Source: CAZAPG01 sp964486935 (GTDB lineage: Bacteria > Chloroflexota > Anaerolineae > 4572-78 > J111). Taken from it: a DNA stretch of 64,000 nucleotides. The position numbers and the translations under genes were made by a program. Below, piece after piece: positions 1 through 8,469 of this stretch. Where the stretch lies: positions 1 through 64,000 of the forward strand of contig CAZAPG010000038.1 in assembly GCA_964486935.1 (NCBI GenBank). The letters run 5' to 3'. The notes below the pieces were generated by a model that had not been told where the DNA came from, did no database searches, and saw nothing but the letters and a program-made list of their open reading frames with translations. The number at the start of each line of letters is the position of its first letter. Within the stretch, counting starts at the first letter, position 1.

Positions 1-240
1 TAACTGTGTGTTTTCAATGTGCATCATAGCCTCCCGGTTGCTAATAATTTCATTTTGACTCGTTGCGTATCTTGTCTAATCTGGCTAACAAGCATACCCC
101 CCAGATTATCAAAGAAATCTTATGCAACGCAAGAAAAAGCTATGAGTTTTTCTACTTACCCGCGCCACAGCTTACCATAAAAATCAGTTCGACCGGCGTC
201 ATCTGCGTTCCCTGTTTAGAGCCGGCCGGCAGGCGTAAAA
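1..240. other. Edge region without a supported gene
   Basis: This stretch lies downstream of the minus-strand hydrolase gene. It is AT-rich at first, and I see no convincing reading frame with a ribosome binding site, no RNA gene and no strong terminator. A short plus-strand frame from base 63 runs into the antisense of the hydrolase and has no family signature, so I do not call it. Confidence 0.5.
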
Positions 241-1110
241 TCACACTGCCGCCACTTGAATATTCATCAAAAACTGTTTCAACTCCCGCGCAAACGCCTG
301 CGGCTGGTCCAGGTGAATATCATGGCCGGCGTTCTCGATAACAGTGTGGGTGCAGTGGGGCATCTGCCAGATAGCCCGCCGTATGTCCTCGCTATTCATA
401 ACCCCGCCAAGGTTAAATTGAGCCGCCACCAAATGAACCGGACAGCGAATCTGGCGGAGCAGGTTATCCGGCTGGTCAGGGCCAAGGAGCGTACCCGCCA
501 AAAGCGGATTCAAAACAGCCGGGTCTACCTGGTGCAGTTGGATGGCCCGCTCTCGAACCACTTCCGGCCCGGCCACCTCCAACCACGTTCTTTGCTCATC
601 TACCGGCGATTGCCCGATATAAGCCACTAACTTCTCAAAGGATGCCCCGGTGGCGCGGTAACGGTTCAGGTAGTCGCGCAGGCCGACAAAATAGTTATAA
701 AACCCTGTCTGGCGAAAGCGTGGCATTTGCAGCATGTAGAAAGGCAACTCTTCCAGAATAATACCCCGGAGCAGGTGCGGGGTATTAACCGCCAGCCAAA
801 CAGCCACCATACTGCCCAGAGAATGGCCCAGGATAATTGCCGGTTGGCCCACAACCTGCCGCAGAAAGGTGGCCACATCGCGCCCGTAATCGGCTACCTG
901 GTACCCGCCTTTGGCCCAAACAGAGCGGCCATGCCCCCGCAGGTCTAGCAGGTAAACATGCGCCCGTCCTTCCAGTTCCGGCAGCAGGTGCAGAAATTCG
1001 CTGTACGAGCCAGTAATTCCGTGGACAATAACCAGAGCCGGCCCCGGCCCCGGAACTTCGATATAATGCAACGGTACGTGATTTAGTTTAACGGTATGAA
1101 ATTCAATCAT
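241..1110 (-). CDS. Alpha/beta-fold hydrolase
   Basis: The 289-residue product is a typical alpha/beta hydrolase, likely a cytosolic esterase or lactonase. The oxyanion HG pair is at residues 30-31, the nucleophile elbow GHSLG puts Ser at 97, and the C-terminal histidine is in NAGH near 263. The acid residue is not obvious, because the usual strand-6 Asp is replaced in a FNLGG segment; Asp242 is a possible substitute. There is no signal peptide. It stands alone and no neighbour suggests a substrate. The family assignment is firm; the substrate is unknown. Confidence 0.9.
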   Translation of the reverse strand: MIEFHTVKLNHVPLHYIEVPGPGPALVIVHGITGSYSEFLHLLPELEGRAHVYLLDLRGHGRSVWAKGGYQVADYGRDVATFLRQVVGQPAIILGHSLGSMVAVWLAVNTPHLLRGIILEELPFYMLQMPRFRQTGFYNYFVGLRDYLNRYRATGASFEKLVAYIGQSPVDEQRTWLEVAGPEVVRERAIQLHQVDPAVLNPLLAGTLLGPDQPDNLLRQIRCPVHLVAAQFNLGGVMNSEDIRRAIWQMPHCTHTVIENAGHDIHLDQPQAFARELKQFLMNIQVAAV

Positions 1111-1478
1111 GATGGTATTCCTGTTCGTTGAAATGTCTGGTCAGCCGTTTCAATGTATTGCCACGGTCATAGCCCACAGGCAATATGCCGATGCCCGGTT
1201 ACAGACTTTCAGATAGCTCCGGTAAAAGGCGGCATTTTGTCTGTTTTTTGACGCTGATGATGCTATAAGGCGCAGTTCGGCTTTGCACTCCATCATAGCA
1301 AAGATAAATGGAGATTTGGCCTACCAATAGTTGGTTTAAAGGTTTGGTTGTAGCAAAAAAGGGTTTGGTTAAAAGAGGGGCGAAGCACCTCGAAAAGCGG
1401 GTTGTTTGCGCTCAAACAGCAATTCGAGTTGCCTCGCCCCTACTTATTGAGAAGGTAGCCTGTTACCGGCTATTTTGC
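1111..1478. other. Intergenic region with a long hairpin
   Basis: The 368 bases between two minus-strand genes contain no credible gene. A 61-codon plus-strand frame exists, but it runs straight through a long inverted repeat (listed separately) and has no ribosome binding site. The part next to the hydrolase start should hold its promoter; I do not see a clear consensus. Confidence 0.5.
1376..1441. repeat. 66-base imperfect hairpin, REP/MITE-like
   Basis: Arms of 19 bases (1376-1394 and 1423-1441) start AGGGGCGA and end TCGCCCCT and match at 17 of 19 positions. An inner stem, GTTGTTTG against CAAACAGC with one wobble pair, continues the fold. There is no T-tract, so this resembles a dispersed palindromic repeat more than a simple terminator. 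Copy number in the genome cannot be judged from this window. Confidence 0.6.
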
Positions 1479-1796
1479 TTACGGGGCAAATAATTTGTAC
1501 CGGGCGCGCAGCAGTGGAAGGGCCTGGTCTCGCCAGAAATCTGGGGAAATATGTCCGCCGGACATCCCCCCGTGGTCAAATCGCTTGATGAAAAAAGGAT
1601 TGCCGGCAGAGATTGAATGGCCGGTTAGCTGCTCAAAGGCGGTTTCAACAAGGGCGCTCAGTTCATCTGCCGTGCCGGGAAGGGGGACATGTTCAAAGTG
1701 GTTTCGCATTTCTCGCCATAGATGCGGGTCGCCGCGCAGCCCCCACCGCTCTGGTTCTTCTTGAAATAATACTGCAACTGTTTTGGCTTTGTCCAT
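1479..1796 (-). CDS. Small conserved-looking protein of unknown function
   Basis: I start this at the internal Met giving 105 residues (MDKAKTVAVLF). An in-frame extension to base 1904 looks like non-coding translation. The sequence is globular and soluble, rich in Trp, Phe and His, with a conserved-looking HGGMSGG segment followed by an FWR motif near the C-terminus. This makes it a plausible real gene rather than chance. I do not recognise the family. There is no clear Shine-Dalgarno sequence, and no operon partner closer than the aldehyde dehydrogenase upstream. Confidence 0.6.
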   Translation of the reverse strand: MDKAKTVAVLFQEEPERWGLRGDPHLWREMRNHFEHVPLPGTADELSALVETAFEQLTGHSISAGNPFFIKRFDHGGMSGGHISPDFWRDQALPLLRARYKLFAP

Positions 1797-1936
1797 ACCA
1801 AAAAACTTGTCGGGTTTTGAATTTCCGAACTCAGCCCACCACGATGCTACAGCATCATTCTTTCGGCAAGGAAAACGGAGAAGTTGGGGGGAGCTACCCC
1901 CCAAGCCCCCCGGCCTACGGCGTTTTCCTTAACAGG

Positions 1937-3394
1937 TTAATAGGGATACCAGTAATCTTTTATCTCGTCGCTGAAGTCCCAGTGGACGTGTTTGGTTTCT
2001 AAAAAGCTTTCCAGACCCTCTTCACCCAGCTCGCGGGCGGTGCCGCTCATTTTAAAGCCGCCAAAGGGGCCGGCGTAATTGTCGGTCAGCGGGTCATTAA
2101 TCCAGATGGTGCCGGCCTGCACCTCTTCAAAAAAGCGTTTGGCCAGCCGGGCATCGTTGGTGCGGATGCAGGCGCCCAGGCCGTAGTCGCTGTCGTTGCA
2201 CAGGGCAATCGCCTCGTCAAAGTTGCGATAGGTCATAATTGGCAGGGTTGGGCCAAAGGTTTCTTCGCGCATAATCTTCATGGAGTGGTCAACATTGACC
2301 AATACGGTTGGCTCGTAAAACCAGCCGCGCTCAAATTGTTCCGGGGGCTGGCCGCCGGTCAAAATTTTTGCGCCTTTGCTTTTGGCGTCATTTACATGGC
2401 CGGCCACTTTATCGCGATATTGGGGCGCGGCCATTGGCCCCATATCGGTGGTGCGCTCCAGGCCCGGCCCCAGGCGCAAGCCGCGCACAAAATCTACCAG
2501 CGCGCCGGCAAAGGCTTCGGCCTTTTCTTGCGGCACGTAGATGCGCTCGGTAGAGGTGCAGACCTGCCCGGCATTGATGAGGCCGGCATAAGAGACCGCC
2601 TCGGCTGCCGATTCCACATCGGCATCGGGGGCGATGACAAACGGGTCTTTGCCGCCCAGTTCCAGGTGCAGCCGCTTGACGCGCCTGGCCCCCAGCATGG
2701 CTATACGCTGGCCAATGGCGGTGGAGCCGGTAAAGGCAATTACCGGCACGTCGGGGTGCTCCACCAGCGCCTCGCCCACCCGGTCGCCCCGGCCGGTCAG
2801 CACATTGACCACCCCCGGCGGGAAATGGTCAAACACAATTTCGGCCAGGCGCAGGGTGGTCAGGGGGGTGTGGTCAGAGGGTTTGATGATAACCGTATTG
2901 CCTGCCGCCAGCGCCGGAGCCACCTTCCAAATCATCAGCAGCAGCGGGTAGTTGAAGGGGATTATGCAGGCGCAGACGCCATACGGCTCTTTGATGATAA
3001 AGTTGAATTGCGAGCGGTCGGCGGCGGGCACCACCCGGCCCCGAACATTACGCGCCAGCCCGGCGTAATATTCCAGCGTGCCAATCACCCACTCGGTTTC
3101 TTCCTCATTTTCGGGGATGGCCTTGCCCTGCTCCAGGGTGAGTAGTTCAACCACCTCATCAAAGTTGGCGCGCAGTTTGCGGGCGGCTTCTTGCAGCATC
3201 TCGGCCCGCTCCAGAGCCGTTACCCAGCGCCACTCTTTGAAGGCAGCGTGGGCGGCAATAGCGGCTTTGGCCGCATCGTGAATATTGCCATTGGGCACCG
3301 TGTCAATCAATTCTTCGGTGGCGGGGTTGAACACCTCGATGGTTTCGCCATCGCCGGCAGTTACCCACTCGCCGTTGATGTACATAGGTTGCAT
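1937..3394 (-). CDS. NAD(P)-dependent aldehyde dehydrogenase
   Basis: At 485 residues this has the normal ALDH length and all key residues: PFNYP with Asn148, the cofactor loop FTGSTAIG at 221-228, the general base Glu245 in LELGG and the nucleophile Cys279 in GQVCTS. It oxidises an aldehyde to the acid with NAD(P)+ in the cytosol. AAAGGAG lies 9 bases before the ATG. It sits just downstream of the tungsten aldehyde oxidoreductase on the same strand, so two chemically different aldehyde oxidation routes are encoded side by side. The substrate is not predictable. Confidence 0.95.
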   Translation of the reverse strand: MQPMYINGEWVTAGDGETIEVFNPATEELIDTVPNGNIHDAAKAAIAAHAAFKEWRWVTALERAEMLQEAARKLRANFDEVVELLTLEQGKAIPENEEETEWVIGTLEYYAGLARNVRGRVVPAADRSQFNFIIKEPYGVCACIIPFNYPLLLMIWKVAPALAAGNTVIIKPSDHTPLTTLRLAEIVFDHFPPGVVNVLTGRGDRVGEALVEHPDVPVIAFTGSTAIGQRIAMLGARRVKRLHLELGGKDPFVIAPDADVESAAEAVSYAGLINAGQVCTSTERIYVPQEKAEAFAGALVDFVRGLRLGPGLERTTDMGPMAAPQYRDKVAGHVNDAKSKGAKILTGGQPPEQFERGWFYEPTVLVNVDHSMKIMREETFGPTLPIMTYRNFDEAIALCNDSDYGLGACIRTNDARLAKRFFEEVQAGTIWINDPLTDNYAGPFGGFKMSGTARELGEEGLESFLETKHVHWDFSDEIKDYWYPY

Positions 3395-3471
3395 GGGGAG
3401 AGTCTCCTTTCAGGATAAGGTGTTGTCTTCAGCGCCATCTGTTCAGGCCATCCATCCTCCTGTCCGGCAAA

Positions 3472-5415
3472 TTACAGCCGCAACTCATCCGCCACCCAGG
3501 CCAGGTCCAGCGATTCTAGTTTTTGGCGGGTGGGGTTGCCGGTTTCCACATCCCAATCATTCTGGCGATAGTATTCGTCCAGGGCGGCCTCAAACTCGTC
3601 GCGGTCAACCTTGATGCCGTCGCTCTTGCCCCCTTTGAGCGCCTTTTTGAACATTTTTTCCGGCAGCTTGTCCTGCTCCCGGTCGATGCCCTCACGGGCG
3701 TTAAAGGCGCGGAGCATGTTCACCCGGCGCTCGCCCACTTTCAGCAGTTCGTCCATGGTCATGTTCCAGCCGGTAACGTCCCGAATCATATTCAACAGTT
3801 CTTGCGGGCCGTAAAGCTGCCAGGTGGGGCCGTAAACAAACTGGCACACGTTCACGCTATCCATGGCGCTGTACATATATTGGGTGCGACGCGCATAGCG
3901 CACCTTTTCGGGCCCCAGCGAGCGACGGGGCTGGACGGTGGTTAAATCCAGCAGCTCCAGCCGGTCCGGGTAGCTCACCGATTTACCTTCGTAGGCGGGG
4001 TCATGCTCGCTGCTCTGGTGATCGGCGCCAAAGGGGTTGACGGCGTAAATCAGGGCCAGGCTGCGCTTCATCTGGGGCATGTGGGCCGGGGCTTCCTGCT
4101 TGTGGCTGGTAATCAGAAATTCCTCGGTGCCGCGCCCAATCTTCTCGGCGGCTCCGGCGGAACCCAGCGCCAAAATCTGGCCGAAGCCTTCGCCTTTGGC
4201 AATCATCTCGGTCATTTTGACCATGGCGTCGGCGTTGCCAAATTTCAGTTCAATGCCGCCGGTGTCCTCGGTGGTGATTTTGCCATTCTCAAAACATTCC
4301 ATGGCCCAGGCAATGGTAGCCCCGCAGGAGATGGTGTCCAGGCCGTACTGGTTGCAAAGCTGGTTGGCGTAAGAGACGGCGGCCAAATCATCCACGCCGC
4401 AGTAGTTGCCAAAGGTCGAGGTGGTTTCGTATTCCGGGCCGCCGTAATGGGGGTCAACCTTGTAGGGGCCTTCGGTAATTTCAACCACGCGCTTGCAGCG
4501 CACCGAGCAGCTATAGCAGGTATCGCGCCCTTTCATATCCTGCCGCTCTTCGTCAACGCCGCGCAGAATGGTGTCGTACATGGTGGTGCCGTCAATCTTT
4601 TCCCAGTTATCAAAAACGCCGCTGTTAAAGTTGTAGGTTGGCAGCCCGCCCACGGCCTGCTGCGCGCCGGTGGTTTCGGCGGTGCCGTATTTGGACAGCC
4701 CGGCCACATCTGATTCGGGGATGAGCTTTACGCCGTCGCGGGTCAAATCCAGCAGGCCGGCCTTGTTGGCCACGGCAAATTTCTTTTTGCCCTCTTTGCC
4801 GCGCACCACCACGGCTTTAAGATTTTTGCTGCCCATCACCGCGCCCATGCCGGTGCGGCCATTGGCCCGGTTGCTCATGTTGATAATGGCGGCAAAGCGC
4901 GCGCCGCGCTCGCCGGCGGGGCCAACCTGGGCTACTTCAATGCGGTCATCGCCTAACTCTTCTTTGAGGATGGCTTCCACATCGCCGGTAATTTTGCCCC
5001 AAAGATGGCCGGCGTCGCGCAGTTCATACTGGCCATCATTTACCCACAGGTAGACCGGTTTGGGCGATTTGCCCTTGATGATGAAGGCGTCGAAGCCGGC
5101 AAATTTCATTTCCGCCGGAAAAAAGCCGCCGCACTGGGCGTCGCCAATGCCGCCGGTCAGCGGGCTTTTGGCCGTGGAGGTCATGCGGCTCTGGCCGGAA
5201 ATGGGCGCGCCGGTTGTCACCCCCACCGACAGGCACAGCAAATTGTCCGGCCCCAGCGGGTCGGCATTGGCCGGCATTTGGGTAAGCATATAATGCATAT
5301 TCAGCGCGCTGCCGCCCAGATATTTGCGGTAGAAGCTCTCCGGCGGTTCCTCTACGGTTAGCTGGCCGGTGGTCAAATTGACATGCAGGATTTTTCCGTT
5401 GTATCCGTAAGGCAT
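3472..5415 (-). CDS. aor: Tungsten-containing aldehyde:ferredoxin oxidoreductase
   Basis: I start at MPYGYNGKIL because AAAGGAGAAC lies 7 bases upstream; a longer frame to 5478 has no binding site and runs into a repeat. The 647-residue product matches the AOR family. The N-terminal bis-molybdopterin domain begins with the usual YNGK-ILHVNL opening, the [4Fe-4S] cysteines form CX2CX3C at about 300, 303 and 307, and the fourth is near 524 in a DSVNVCQF segment. The enzyme oxidises aldehydes to acids and passes electrons to ferredoxin. A MoaD-like protein lies immediately upstream, as expected for a pterin-cofactor enzyme. Whether W or Mo is used is not readable from sequence. Confidence 0.95.
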   Translation of the reverse strand: MPYGYNGKILHVNLTTGQLTVEEPPESFYRKYLGGSALNMHYMLTQMPANADPLGPDNLLCLSVGVTTGAPISGQSRMTSTAKSPLTGGIGDAQCGGFFPAEMKFAGFDAFIIKGKSPKPVYLWVNDGQYELRDAGHLWGKITGDVEAILKEELGDDRIEVAQVGPAGERGARFAAIINMSNRANGRTGMGAVMGSKNLKAVVVRGKEGKKKFAVANKAGLLDLTRDGVKLIPESDVAGLSKYGTAETTGAQQAVGGLPTYNFNSGVFDNWEKIDGTTMYDTILRGVDEERQDMKGRDTCYSCSVRCKRVVEITEGPYKVDPHYGGPEYETTSTFGNYCGVDDLAAVSYANQLCNQYGLDTISCGATIAWAMECFENGKITTEDTGGIELKFGNADAMVKMTEMIAKGEGFGQILALGSAGAAEKIGRGTEEFLITSHKQEAPAHMPQMKRSLALIYAVNPFGADHQSSEHDPAYEGKSVSYPDRLELLDLTTVQPRRSLGPEKVRYARRTQYMYSAMDSVNVCQFVYGPTWQLYGPQELLNMIRDVTGWNMTMDELLKVGERRVNMLRAFNAREGIDREQDKLPEKMFKKALKGGKSDGIKVDRDEFEAALDEYYRQNDWDVETGNPTRQKLESLDLAWVADELRL

Positions 5416-5435
5416 TGCTTGTTCTCCTTTGATTT

Positions 5436-5504
5436 TAGTAATTAGTAACTGGTAATTAACAATTGAGCAAACATTCAATTACTAATTACCAATTACCAAC
5501 TATC
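5436..5504. repeat. Heptamer-phased inverted repeat, AATTACC-type unit
   Basis: Successive 7-base units read TAGTAAT, TAGTAAC, TGGTAAT, TAACAAT, TGAGCAA and then AATTACT, AATTACC, AATTACC, AACTATC. The right-hand units are the reverse complement of the left-hand ones. The element fills the gap between the MoaD-like gene and the aor ribosome binding site, so it would form a hairpin in the message leader. It is one of six loci with this architecture. Confidence 0.75.
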
Positions 5505-5505
5505 A

Positions 5506-5736
5506 TCATCCGCCTGCAATGAATCTAAATAAATGTAATTCCTCGCCGTCTTGCAGCGTGTGGCCGGTTTCCACCTCGGCCCCGTCAATTGCCGCCGATA
5601 CGTTTTGTTTGATGTTTAGCTGCCGGACCACATCGTTGATGGTTGTCCCCGAGGGCAGTTCCAGCGTGGTTTTGCCTTTGGCTTTTTTGGGCAGGTAATC
5701 TCTTAAAATTCCGTGTAGGGTCACTTGAATCTGCAA
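5506..5736 (-). CDS. MoaD/ThiS-family small sulfur-carrier-like protein
   Basis: The 76-residue protein has the beta-grasp pattern of MoaD/ThiS proteins and ends in the diagnostic Gly-Gly (FIAGG) used for thiocarboxylate formation. These proteins donate sulfur for the dithiolene of molybdopterin or act as carriers in related reactions. Directly upstream of aor, it most likely serves assembly of the tungsten-pterin cofactor. No MoaE or adenylating partner is in the window, so it must use a partner encoded elsewhere. Confidence 0.88.
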   Translation of the reverse strand: MQIQVTLHGILRDYLPKKAKGKTTLELPSGTTINDVVRQLNIKQNVSAAIDGAEVETGHTLQDGEELHLFRFIAGG

Positions 5737-5740
5737 TTTA

Positions 5741-6088
5741 TCAGTCCCGTTTAAATAAACTCAGGTAGCTCCAACTGCGCCACATCAGACCGAGCCAGTT
5801 TTGTTTTTGTTCGGGCCAATCGGTAATAAGGTTATTCAGTAAGGCAATTATTGTGGCCATACCCACAAACAACAGCAGCGCTTTAGGCATTAGCGCGTTG
5901 TTGGCCAGCGGGTCAACCCCCATCGCCGACATTATCAGCCCGGCTCCCAAAAACATCACCAGATAAGTTACAACTGCCCGCCGCAAAATATGGCGCGCCT
6001 GCGCCTGAAATTCTGTCGGCGTGGCGTCGTTGTAGAGGTCGTCAGTCCAGTTGAATGATTCTTGCTCTAATGTCTTGTCTGTCTTCAT
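5741..6088 (-). CDS. Small membrane protein, two predicted segments
   Basis: This 115-residue protein has a soluble N-terminus of about 35 residues, two hydrophobic segments (roughly 38-58 and 67-88) and a short basic tail with several Trp. It ends 5 bases before the MoaD-like gene and reads in the same direction, so the two are probably co-transcribed. I do not recognise a family. A role tied to the AOR system is suggested only by position. Confidence 0.7.
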   Translation of the reverse strand: MKTDKTLEQESFNWTDDLYNDATPTEFQAQARHILRRAVVTYLVMFLGAGLIMSAMGVDPLANNALMPKALLLFVGMATIIALLNNLITDWPEQKQNWLGLMWRSWSYLSLFKRD

Positions 6089-6136
6089 TGTTCAAGGTAC
6101 AATCGTTGTAGCCTGTAGAGGTTTAATTTTACGCTT

Positions 6137-7114
6137 ATGAGTAATGAAGATTTTTCCCGCAAAGCAATATCTTTAGCGGCAGACCCGCGAGGCAGAATAG
6201 ACCCGGTTAAAGCGCGGGTGACTCGTGATTTTGACCGCGCTCACTGGCGGGCCTTGTTGCAAGATTTGTTTTCGATGGTTCGCTACCATCCGGTAGATTT
6301 GCTGCCGTTTGAAATGGTACGCGAAAAGCTGCGTTTGAGCCAAAAATCATATCTTGGAATTCAGGAGATTCCGCTCGATAAAATTGTGGGCAGTGTTGGT
6401 CGATACAATGATTTTACCCGAACTTTTATGCCGCGCAAGACCCACACCCGCAGCCGGTGGGAAAAAATAGATACGCTGGCCGAAACCAGTCGCTGGCCTC
6501 CGATTGAGGTTTACAAGGTTAGCGACACCTATTTTGTGCGCGATGGCAACCATCGAGTTTCGGTAGCCCGGCAACTGGGCCTTGACGCCATCGAGGCTCA
6601 CGTGTGGGAGTATCCTACCCGCGTACCGCTGGAAACTGACGATGGTTTGGATGATATTTTGGTTCGCGCCGAGTATTTAGCCTTTCTGGACGATACCCAC
6701 CTGGACAAGTTGCGCCCCGACCAATCTATTATTCTGACGATTCCCGGCGGTTATTGGGAATTAGAAGAAGAGATTGCCATTCATCGTCACTGGCAAAGCC
6801 TGGAGCAGAAAAAGGAGATAAGCTGGGCTGAAGCTGTAGTTGACTGGTATGATAACGTTTATCTGCCAATTGTCCAAAAAATTCAGTCCGAAGATATTCT
6901 CTCTTTTTTTCCCGGTCGTACCGAGGCAGATTTGGTGGTTTGGGTACTGAGGCATTGGTATAAATTAGAGCGCGACCAGGGCGGCGAAGAAATGTTGCCG
7001 GATGACGTCATTGAAGATTTTATTCACAAAGCGCGGGCCAATCCATTTCGGCGATTTTTGGCCTGGATTGAACGCCGGTTGCAACGCAAGCAAGCCGGCG
7101 AAAAAAATGATTAA
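6137..7114 (+). CDS. ParB/sulfiredoxin-fold protein with a DUF4032-like C-terminus
   Basis: The 325-residue protein contains a ParB-type region (about residues 75-150) with the hallmark RDGNHRVSVA, where DGxHR is the conserved nucleotide-binding/catalytic motif of this fold. The C-terminal part contains FFPGRTEADL followed by WV, which I recall from DUF4032-type proteins. There is no helix-turn-helix of the plasmid-partition type, so a chromosome-segregation role is unlikely. It is transcribed away from the aor group, and a long heptamer hairpin follows its stop. The function is unknown; it may be regulatory or nucleotide-hydrolysing. Confidence 0.75.
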   Translation: MSNEDFSRKAISLAADPRGRIDPVKARVTRDFDRAHWRALLQDLFSMVRYHPVDLLPFEMVREKLRLSQKSYLGIQEIPLDKIVGSVGRYNDFTRTFMPRKTHTRSRWEKIDTLAETSRWPPIEVYKVSDTYFVRDGNHRVSVARQLGLDAIEAHVWEYPTRVPLETDDGLDDILVRAEYLAFLDDTHLDKLRPDQSIILTIPGGYWELEEEIAIHRHWQSLEQKKEISWAEAVVDWYDNVYLPIVQKIQSEDILSFFPGRTEADLVVWVLRHWYKLERDQGGEEMLPDDVIEDFIHKARANPFRRFLAWIERRLQRKQAGEKND

Positions 7115-7124
7115 TGACAGCAAT

Positions 7125-7180
7125 GTATTGCGTGTTGCGTGTTCCGTGATAAACAACGGAACACGCAACACGCATCATTT
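7125..7180. repeat. Heptamer-phased inverted repeat, AACACGC unit
   Basis: The units are GTATTGC, GTGTTGC, GTGTTCC, GTGATAA, ACAACGG, AACACGC, AACACGC, ATCATTT, with no break in phase. The arms 7130-7147 and 7156-7173 form an 18-base perfect inverted repeat around an 8-base loop. It lies between two convergent genes and could stop transcription from both sides, although no T-tract is present. Confidence 0.85.
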
Positions 7181-7207
7181 AGCAAGTTGACCCCCAGCCT
7201 TTAAAGG

Positions 7208-8392
7208 CTACTGGCTCTTCACTTCTGTCCAGATACGGTCGTAAACAAAAATGGTTTCGCCCAACTGCTCGGCCCATTCCAGTTTGTCAATCACTTCCTG
7301 GGGCGGGTAAATAGCGGGGTCGTTTTTAATTTCATCAACGATAAACTCTTTGGCCGCCTGGTTGGGGCTGGCATAGTAGGTGTAGTTTGTAATGTCGGCC
7401 CCGTTTTGAGCGTCGAGCAGGTAATTCATGAAATGCTCGGCGGTTGCTTTTTTGGCGCTGGTAGCGGTTATGCAAATGTTATCTTGCCACACAAAGGCGC
7501 CCTCGTTGGGGATGGCGTACCCCCACTCACTCTCTTCGGTTTCCTCATCGTAGGTTTCCCAGTAAGCTTTGGCGGCATCGCCGCTCCAGGCGTGCGAAAT
7601 TGCCACTTCGCCGGGGATGAGCAGGCTGTCGTCGTAGTCTTCGCTGTTGAAGGTTTTGATGTAAGGTTTGGCGTTTATCAGCACTTGCTTGGCTTCATCA
7701 AGGTGAGCTTCATCCTTATCGTTAATGGAATAACCCAGGTAGAGCAGCGCCGCGCCAATGGCCTCGCGCTGGTCGTTGAGAATGTTGATACCGCCGGCAT
7801 CGGCCCATTTTTTAGCCTGTTCGGGGTCAAAAATGGCGGCCCAGCTATCGGGCGGAGAATCGCCGGCTATGGCAGTTTGGTAAGCCAGGCCGGTGGTGCC
7901 CCACTGGTAGGGGACGCAGTGTTTGTTGCCGGGGTCGTAGGGGGCGTCTAAAAAGAAGGGATCCATGTTTTTGAGGTTGGGAATGTTGTTGTGGTCAATT
8001 TCGGCCAGCATACCCAGCTCAATCATTTGGGCTACCATGTAATCAGAGGGAAAGATGACATCGTAGCCGGTAGCGCCGGCCTGCAGTTTGGCCAGCAAAT
8101 CTTCGTTGCTGGCAAAGGTGTCGTAAATAATTTTTACGCCGTATTCTTCTTCGTATTTGGTGAGCAGGGCTTCGTCAATGTAGTCGGCCCAGTTGTAAAC
8201 ACTCAATTCTGAAGCCAGGCCGCTCTCGGCGGGGGCGGCTTCCTGGCTACCGCTATCGGCGGCTGCTTCTTGCTGCGTATCGGAACCGGCATCGGACGGC
8301 TCTTCGGGTTGGGCCGGGGCGGCCCCGCCACAGGCGCTCATTATCAGCGCCAGAGTTAAAGTTAATACCAAAATCCACTTATATTTTACCAT
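7208..8392 (-). CDS. potD: Polyamine ABC transporter substrate-binding lipoprotein
   Basis: A lipoprotein signal peptide ends in LIMSAC with Cys21, followed by a Glu/Ser/Ala-rich linker and a PotD-type binding domain that opens LSVYNWADYID. Residues such as the W-G-T-T-G loop near 165 and YDDSLLIPGEVA are typical of spermidine/putrescine binders. It is anchored outside the cytoplasmic membrane and delivers polyamine to the permease encoded just upstream. It is the last gene of a potABCD operon. Confidence 0.93.
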   Translation of the reverse strand: MVKYKWILVLTLTLALIMSACGGAAPAQPEEPSDAGSDTQQEAAADSGSQEAAPAESGLASELSVYNWADYIDEALLTKYEEEYGVKIIYDTFASNEDLLAKLQAGATGYDVIFPSDYMVAQMIELGMLAEIDHNNIPNLKNMDPFFLDAPYDPGNKHCVPYQWGTTGLAYQTAIAGDSPPDSWAAIFDPEQAKKWADAGGINILNDQREAIGAALLYLGYSINDKDEAHLDEAKQVLINAKPYIKTFNSEDYDDSLLIPGEVAISHAWSGDAAKAYWETYDEETEESEWGYAIPNEGAFVWQDNICITATSAKKATAEHFMNYLLDAQNGADITNYTYYASPNQAAKEFIVDEIKNDPAIYPPQEVIDKLEWAEQLGETIFVYDRIWTEVKSQ

Positions 8393-8469
8393 CTTGTATC
8401 TCCTCCTAAAGAAATTTGAAGATTTGCGCAGCTTATTAACACAACGAGTAGGGATGCTTGTTTACATTG

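Noticed and set aside
63..341. 92-codon plus-strand frame at the window start
   Set aside because: It has no ribosome binding site, runs into the antisense of the hydrolase 3' end, and resembles no family.
1308..1493. 61-codon plus-strand frame
   Set aside because: It is largely the translation of a long inverted repeat and has no binding site or family pattern.
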